Assembly (NCBI GenBank): GCA_016191435.1
Contig: JACPOQ010000028.1
Span: 305,155-369,154 of the forward strand
Length of the DNA stretch: 64,000 nucleotides
Origin: Chloroflexota bacterium
Lineage (GTDB): Bacteria; Chloroflexota; Dehalococcoidia; Tepidiformales; Tepidiformaceae
Reading direction: 5' to 3'
The notes under the pieces were generated by a model. The model was not told where the DNA came from. It did no database searches and worked only from the letters and a program-made list of their open reading frames with translations. This document shows, one piece after another, positions 61,211 through 64,000 of this stretch (position 1 is its first letter; every line of letters starts with the position of its first letter). The position numbers and the translations under genes are program-made.

Positions 61211-62393
61211 GCGCCTTTCCCAGCCGAACACCACCAAGATCATCCTGTGCGTGCTCGATGGCCTTGGCGGCCTCGCGCGCGCCGAGACGCTCCGCAGCGA
61301 GCTCGAACAGGCCCAGCTCTCGAACCTCGACCGCCTGGCTGTGAAGTCGGAAGTCGGGCTGACCGTGCCGGTGGGCGCGGGGATTACCCCGGGCAGCGGG
61401 CCCGGCCACCTCGCCCTGTTCGGCTACGACCCCTACCGCTTCGACATCGGGCGTGGCGTCCTCGAAGCCACCGGCATCGATTTCGACCTCGGGCCCGATG
61501 ACGTGGCAGCCCGCGGGAACTTCTGCACGCTCGACGCCAGGGGCGACATTAGCGATCGGCGTGCCGGCCGAATCGCGACCGAGATCTCCAGCCAGCTCGT
61601 CCAGCGCTTGAAAACCATCGAAGTCGAAGGCGTGCAGCTGTTCGTCGAGCCCGTGCGGGACCACCGCTTCGTGCTCGTCCTCCGGGGCAAGGACCTCGGC
61701 GATGCCGTGACCACCACCGACCCGCAGCGCACCGGGCTGCCGCCGCTGCAGGCGACTGCGAAGAGTAAGGAGTCGCAGCGGACGGCGGCGATCGTGAACG
61801 AGTTCGTCGCGCGCGCGCATGAGCTGCTCAAGGACCAGCCGCAGGCGAACGGGCTCACGCTGCGCGGGTTCGCGAAATACCCCGCGTTGCCGCAATTCCC
61901 GGACACATGGGGGCTGCGCGCCGCTGCGCTCGCGGTCTACCCGATGTACCGGGGTCTCGCCAAGATCGCCGGGATGACCCCGCTCGCCTGCCCGGGCGGC
62001 ATGCCCGAGCAGCTCCAGGTCATCCGCGACCGCTGGGACGATTTCGACTACTTCTTCGTGCACTACAAGAAGACCGACGCCGCCGGCGAGGACGGCGACT
62101 TCGAGCGCAAGTGTCATGCGCTCCAGGAGTTCGACGGTCATGTCCCCGACCTGATGGCGCTCGGCGCCGATGTGCTCATGATCGCGGGCGACCATTCGAC
62201 CCCGGCGCTGATGGCGGCCCACTCGTGGCACCCGGTGCCATTCCTGCTGCATTCGAAGTACATCCGCGAAGGGAACACGCAGCATTTCAACGAACAGGAG
62301 TGCCTGAACGGCAGCCTCGGGATCTTCCCCGCCGTCGATGTCATGCCGCTGGCGATGGCCCACGCGATGCGCCTGCAAAAGTACGGGGCCTGA
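61191..62393 (+). CDS. apgM: 2,3-bisphosphoglycerate-independent phosphoglycerate mutase, archaeal type (ApgM)
   Basis: A 400-residue alkaline-phosphatase-superfamily mutase converting 3- to 2-phosphoglycerate. The metal site begins at ILCVLDGLGG; the phosphoserine loop is GITPGSGPGHLALFGYDPY; HYKKTDAAGEDGDF and IAGDHSTPALMAAHSWHPVP supply the remaining ligands. This archaeal-type form, shorter than GpmI, is also found in Dehalococcoidia. The start is GTG at 61191, within the preceding gene. It fits glycolysis with pgk and tpiA. Confidence 0.95.
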   Translation: MDLDLARRLSQPNTTKIILCVLDGLGGLARAETLRSELEQAQLSNLDRLAVKSEVGLTVPVGAGITPGSGPGHLALFGYDPYRFDIGRGVLEATGIDFDLGPDDVAARGNFCTLDARGDISDRRAGRIATEISSQLVQRLKTIEVEGVQLFVEPVRDHRFVLVLRGKDLGDAVTTTDPQRTGLPPLQATAKSKESQRTAAIVNEFVARAHELLKDQPQANGLTLRGFAKYPALPQFPDTWGLRAAALAVYPMYRGLAKIAGMTPLACPGGMPEQLQVIRDRWDDFDYFFVHYKKTDAAGEDGDFERKCHALQEFDGHVPDLMALGADVLMIAGDHSTPALMAAHSWHPVPFLLHSKYIREGNTQHFNEQECLNGSLGIFPAVDVMPLAMAHAMRLQKYGA

Positions 62394-62395
62394 AG

Positions 62396-63139
62396 ATGCG
62401 CACGCCATTTGTCGCCGGGAACTGGAAGATGAACACCACGGAGGCGGAAGCAGTCGAGCTCGCGCGTGGCGTAGCCGCGAGGGCAGGGCAATCGGCGGCC
62501 GACGTCGCTGTCTGCGTGCCCTTCCCGCACCTGGCGGCCGTCCGCGAGGCACTTCGGGGCTCGCGCGTGGCCGTGGGCGCGCAGGACGTCTACTGGGAGG
62601 CGAAGGGCGCCTTCACCGGGGAAGTCAGCGTCGCGATGCTCGCCGATTACTGCCGCTACGTCATCATTGGGCACAGCGAACGGCGCCAGTTTTTCGGCGA
62701 ATCCGATGAGTGGGTGAATCGCAAGCTCGCAGCGCTGCTCGCGAGCCCACTTGATCCAATCGTCTGTGTGGGCGAACTGCTCGAAGAGCGTCAACAGGGC
62801 CGCACCAATGCCGTGCTCGAGCGGCAGCTTCTCGGCGGTTTTCGCGGCGCCACGCTTGGCCCGCGCATCACCGTCGCCTACGAGCCGGTCTGGGCCATCG
62901 GCACGGGCGAGACGGCAACGCCCGCCCAGGCGCAGGAGGCCTGCCTCTTCATCCGTACGTTCTTGCGCGAAATGGGTGGCCCGGCGGCCGATGAGATGCG
63001 CATCCAGTACGGCGGCAGCGTCACCCCCGCGAACGCGGCCGAACTCCTCGGACAGCTCGACATCGATGGCGCGCTTGTGGGTGGGGCATCGCTGAAGGCG
63101 GACCAGTTCGCGGCGGTCATCGCCGCGGCGGCGCGGTAA
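62396..63139 (+). CDS. tpiA: Triosephosphate isomerase
   Basis: A 247-residue TIM barrel. Catalytic residues: lysine in AGNWKMN at the start, histidine in IIGHSERR near residue 92, glutamate in AYEPVWAIGTG near 165; YGGSVTPANA binds phosphate. The ATG at 62396 is 2 nt after the apgM stop. The stop shares a base with miaA (TAATG). Confidence 0.97.
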   Translation: MRTPFVAGNWKMNTTEAEAVELARGVAARAGQSAADVAVCVPFPHLAAVREALRGSRVAVGAQDVYWEAKGAFTGEVSVAMLADYCRYVIIGHSERRQFFGESDEWVNRKLAALLASPLDPIVCVGELLEERQQGRTNAVLERQLLGGFRGATLGPRITVAYEPVWAIGTGETATPAQAQEACLFIRTFLREMGGPAADEMRIQYGGSVTPANAAELLGQLDIDGALVGGASLKADQFAAVIAAAAR

Positions 63140-64000
63140 TGCTGCGGCGGCTGGTTGCCATCGTTGGCCCGACCGCCTCGGGGAAGAGCGGGATCGCATT
63201 GGACCTGGCCCTCCGCCTTGGCGGCGACATCGTCAACGCCGACAGCCGGCAGGTCTACCGTGGCATGGACATCGGCACGGCCAAGCCGACTGCGAAGGAG
63301 CGACGGGCGGTCCGCCATCACCTCTTCGACATCGCCGACCCCCGCGACCGGTACAGCCTGGCGCTGTTCCAGCGTGATGCGCGCGCAGCGCTGGAAGCGA
63401 CCTGGGAGCGCGACGCCTTCGCGTGGTTGGTCGGCGGGACCGGGCAATACGTCTGGGCCCTGTTGGAGGACTGGCACGTGCCCGAAGTGGCCCCAAATCC
63501 GGTCCTCCGCGAGGAGCTTGCGGCCGTCGCCGCCACTGCGGGGTCAGGGACACTGCACGCCCGCCTCGCCACCATCGATCCGCTCGCCGCCGCACGCATC
63601 GATGCGCGGAACGTCCGCCGCGTCATCCGGGCCATCGAGGTGTTCGCGGAGACGGGCACCCCCATCAGCGCCTGGCAGACCAAAGGCAACCCGGACTTCG
63701 AATACCTCCTTTTCGGCATCGAAGTGGACCGCGAAGAACTCGAAGCCCGGATCGCGCGGCGCGTGGACGAGATGGTCGCCGCCGGGCTCGTGGACGAAGT
63801 CCGCCGCCTCCTCGCGGCCGGCGTTCCCGCGGAGGCGCCCGCGATGTCGTCGATCGGCTACGGCGAAATCGTGCGCCATCTGCGTGGCGAGCTGACGCTT
63901 GAAGCTGCGGTCGAAGAGACGAAGCGCGCGACGCGCCAGCTCGTGCGGCGCCAGAACCAGTGGTTTCGCCGCGACGACCCACGGATCACCTGGGTCCGCG
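63139..64000 (+). CDS. miaA: tRNA dimethylallyltransferase, 3' end outside the window
   Basis: The first 287 codons of MiaA, which adds dimethylallyl to A37 of tRNAs reading UNN codons. The P-loop is GPTASGKS (residues 10-17), with DSRQVYRGMDIGTAKP and the zinc-finger-like middle region. VGGTGQYVWALLEDW and RRVIRAIEVFAETGTPIS are family motifs, and RRQNQWFRRD appears near the cut. The ATG overlaps the tpiA stop (TAATG), so it belongs to the same operon. The frame is open to the window's end; about 20-30 more residues would be expected. Confidence 0.96.
   Translation, partial: MLRRLVAIVGPTASGKSGIALDLALRLGGDIVNADSRQVYRGMDIGTAKPTAKERRAVRHHLFDIADPRDRYSLALFQRDARAALEATWERDAFAWLVGGTGQYVWALLEDWHVPEVAPNPVLREELAAVAATAGSGTLHARLATIDPLAAARIDARNVRRVIRAIEVFAETGTPISAWQTKGNPDFEYLLFGIEVDREELEARIARRVDEMVAAGLVDEVRRLLAAGVPAEAPAMSSIGYGEIVRHLRGELTLEAAVEETKRATRQLVRRQNQWFRRDDPRITWVR

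Overview
The window is a dense, high-GC (about two-thirds G+C by eye) bacterial chromosome segment. I see no rRNA, tRNA, CRISPR array, intact insertion sequence or prophage. The gene content suggests a free-living member of the Chloroflexota, most like the Dehalococcoidia and their high-GC relatives. This is inference from archaeal-type phosphoglycerate mutase ApgM, MEP-pathway IspG, an unusual number of CaiB/BaiF CoA-transferases and acyl-CoA enzymes, and secreted proteins with Pro/Thr-rich linkers and short hydrophobic MP motifs. A MurE ligase sets it apart from wall-less Dehalococcoides.

Layout. 0-5.8 kb: ispG, a class III PHA-synthase-like protein, an ACT-domain protein, a D-threonine-aldolase-type enzyme, a 48-aa zinc ribbon and an SDR. 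6-8.4 kb: a membrane-anchored surface protein with six IPT/TIG repeats behind a structured leader. 8.4-17.2 kb: mostly minus strand, with a SprT-like protease, acyl-CoA dehydrogenase, extracytoplasmic cyclophilin, murE, a Nudix/DUF/phosphotransferase operon, a secreted protein, a 44-aa membrane protein and an LLM oxidoreductase. 17.3-25.8 kb: plus strand, with two coupled CoA-transferases, an acyl-CoA carboxylase beta subunit behind a possible attenuator, an Eis-like acetyltransferase, a UPF0126 membrane protein, a MoxR/ChlI-type AAA+ ATPase and a GNAT. 25.8-31.7 kb: minus-strand housekeeping block (xer, aroQ, M24 peptidase, efp, xseA, xseB, formyltransferase-like). 32-36.5 kb: CAP-domain protein, amidase, infA, RRM protein, fatty-acid desaturase. 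36.5-43.6 kb: acyl-CoA catabolic module with a fused tandem CoA-transferase, an oxalyl-CoA decarboxylase/2-hydroxyacyl-CoA lyase-like TPP enzyme, a further CoA-transferase and an acyl-CoA ligase. 43.7-47.4 kb: winged-helix AAA ATPase, MOSC protein, hydrolase-cyclase fusion.

47.4-50.6 kb looks like an accessory insert. It holds a structured non-coding block with long inverted repeats, a collagen-like protein with a lipoprotein, and a divergent cupin/TetR pair with a clear operator. It ends where the 3' end of a BtuF-like gene appears damaged. 50.4-58.9 kb: minus-strand purine genes (purS, purC, membrane protein, purB; later purD and guaA), interrupted by a cupin and a small-protein/nucleotidyltransferase pair. 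59-64 kb: plus-strand glycolysis-type operon rpiB-pgk-(membrane protein)-apgM-tpiA-miaA, with miaA cut by the window end.

A recurring signal is a -10-like hexamer (mostly TANNNT) 6-8 nt before the start codon, with no Shine-Dalgarno sequence, at about ten genes. This indicates frequent leaderless transcription. Operon-internal genes use ATGA, TAATG or GTGA overlaps, and most others have a clear GGAGG-type site.
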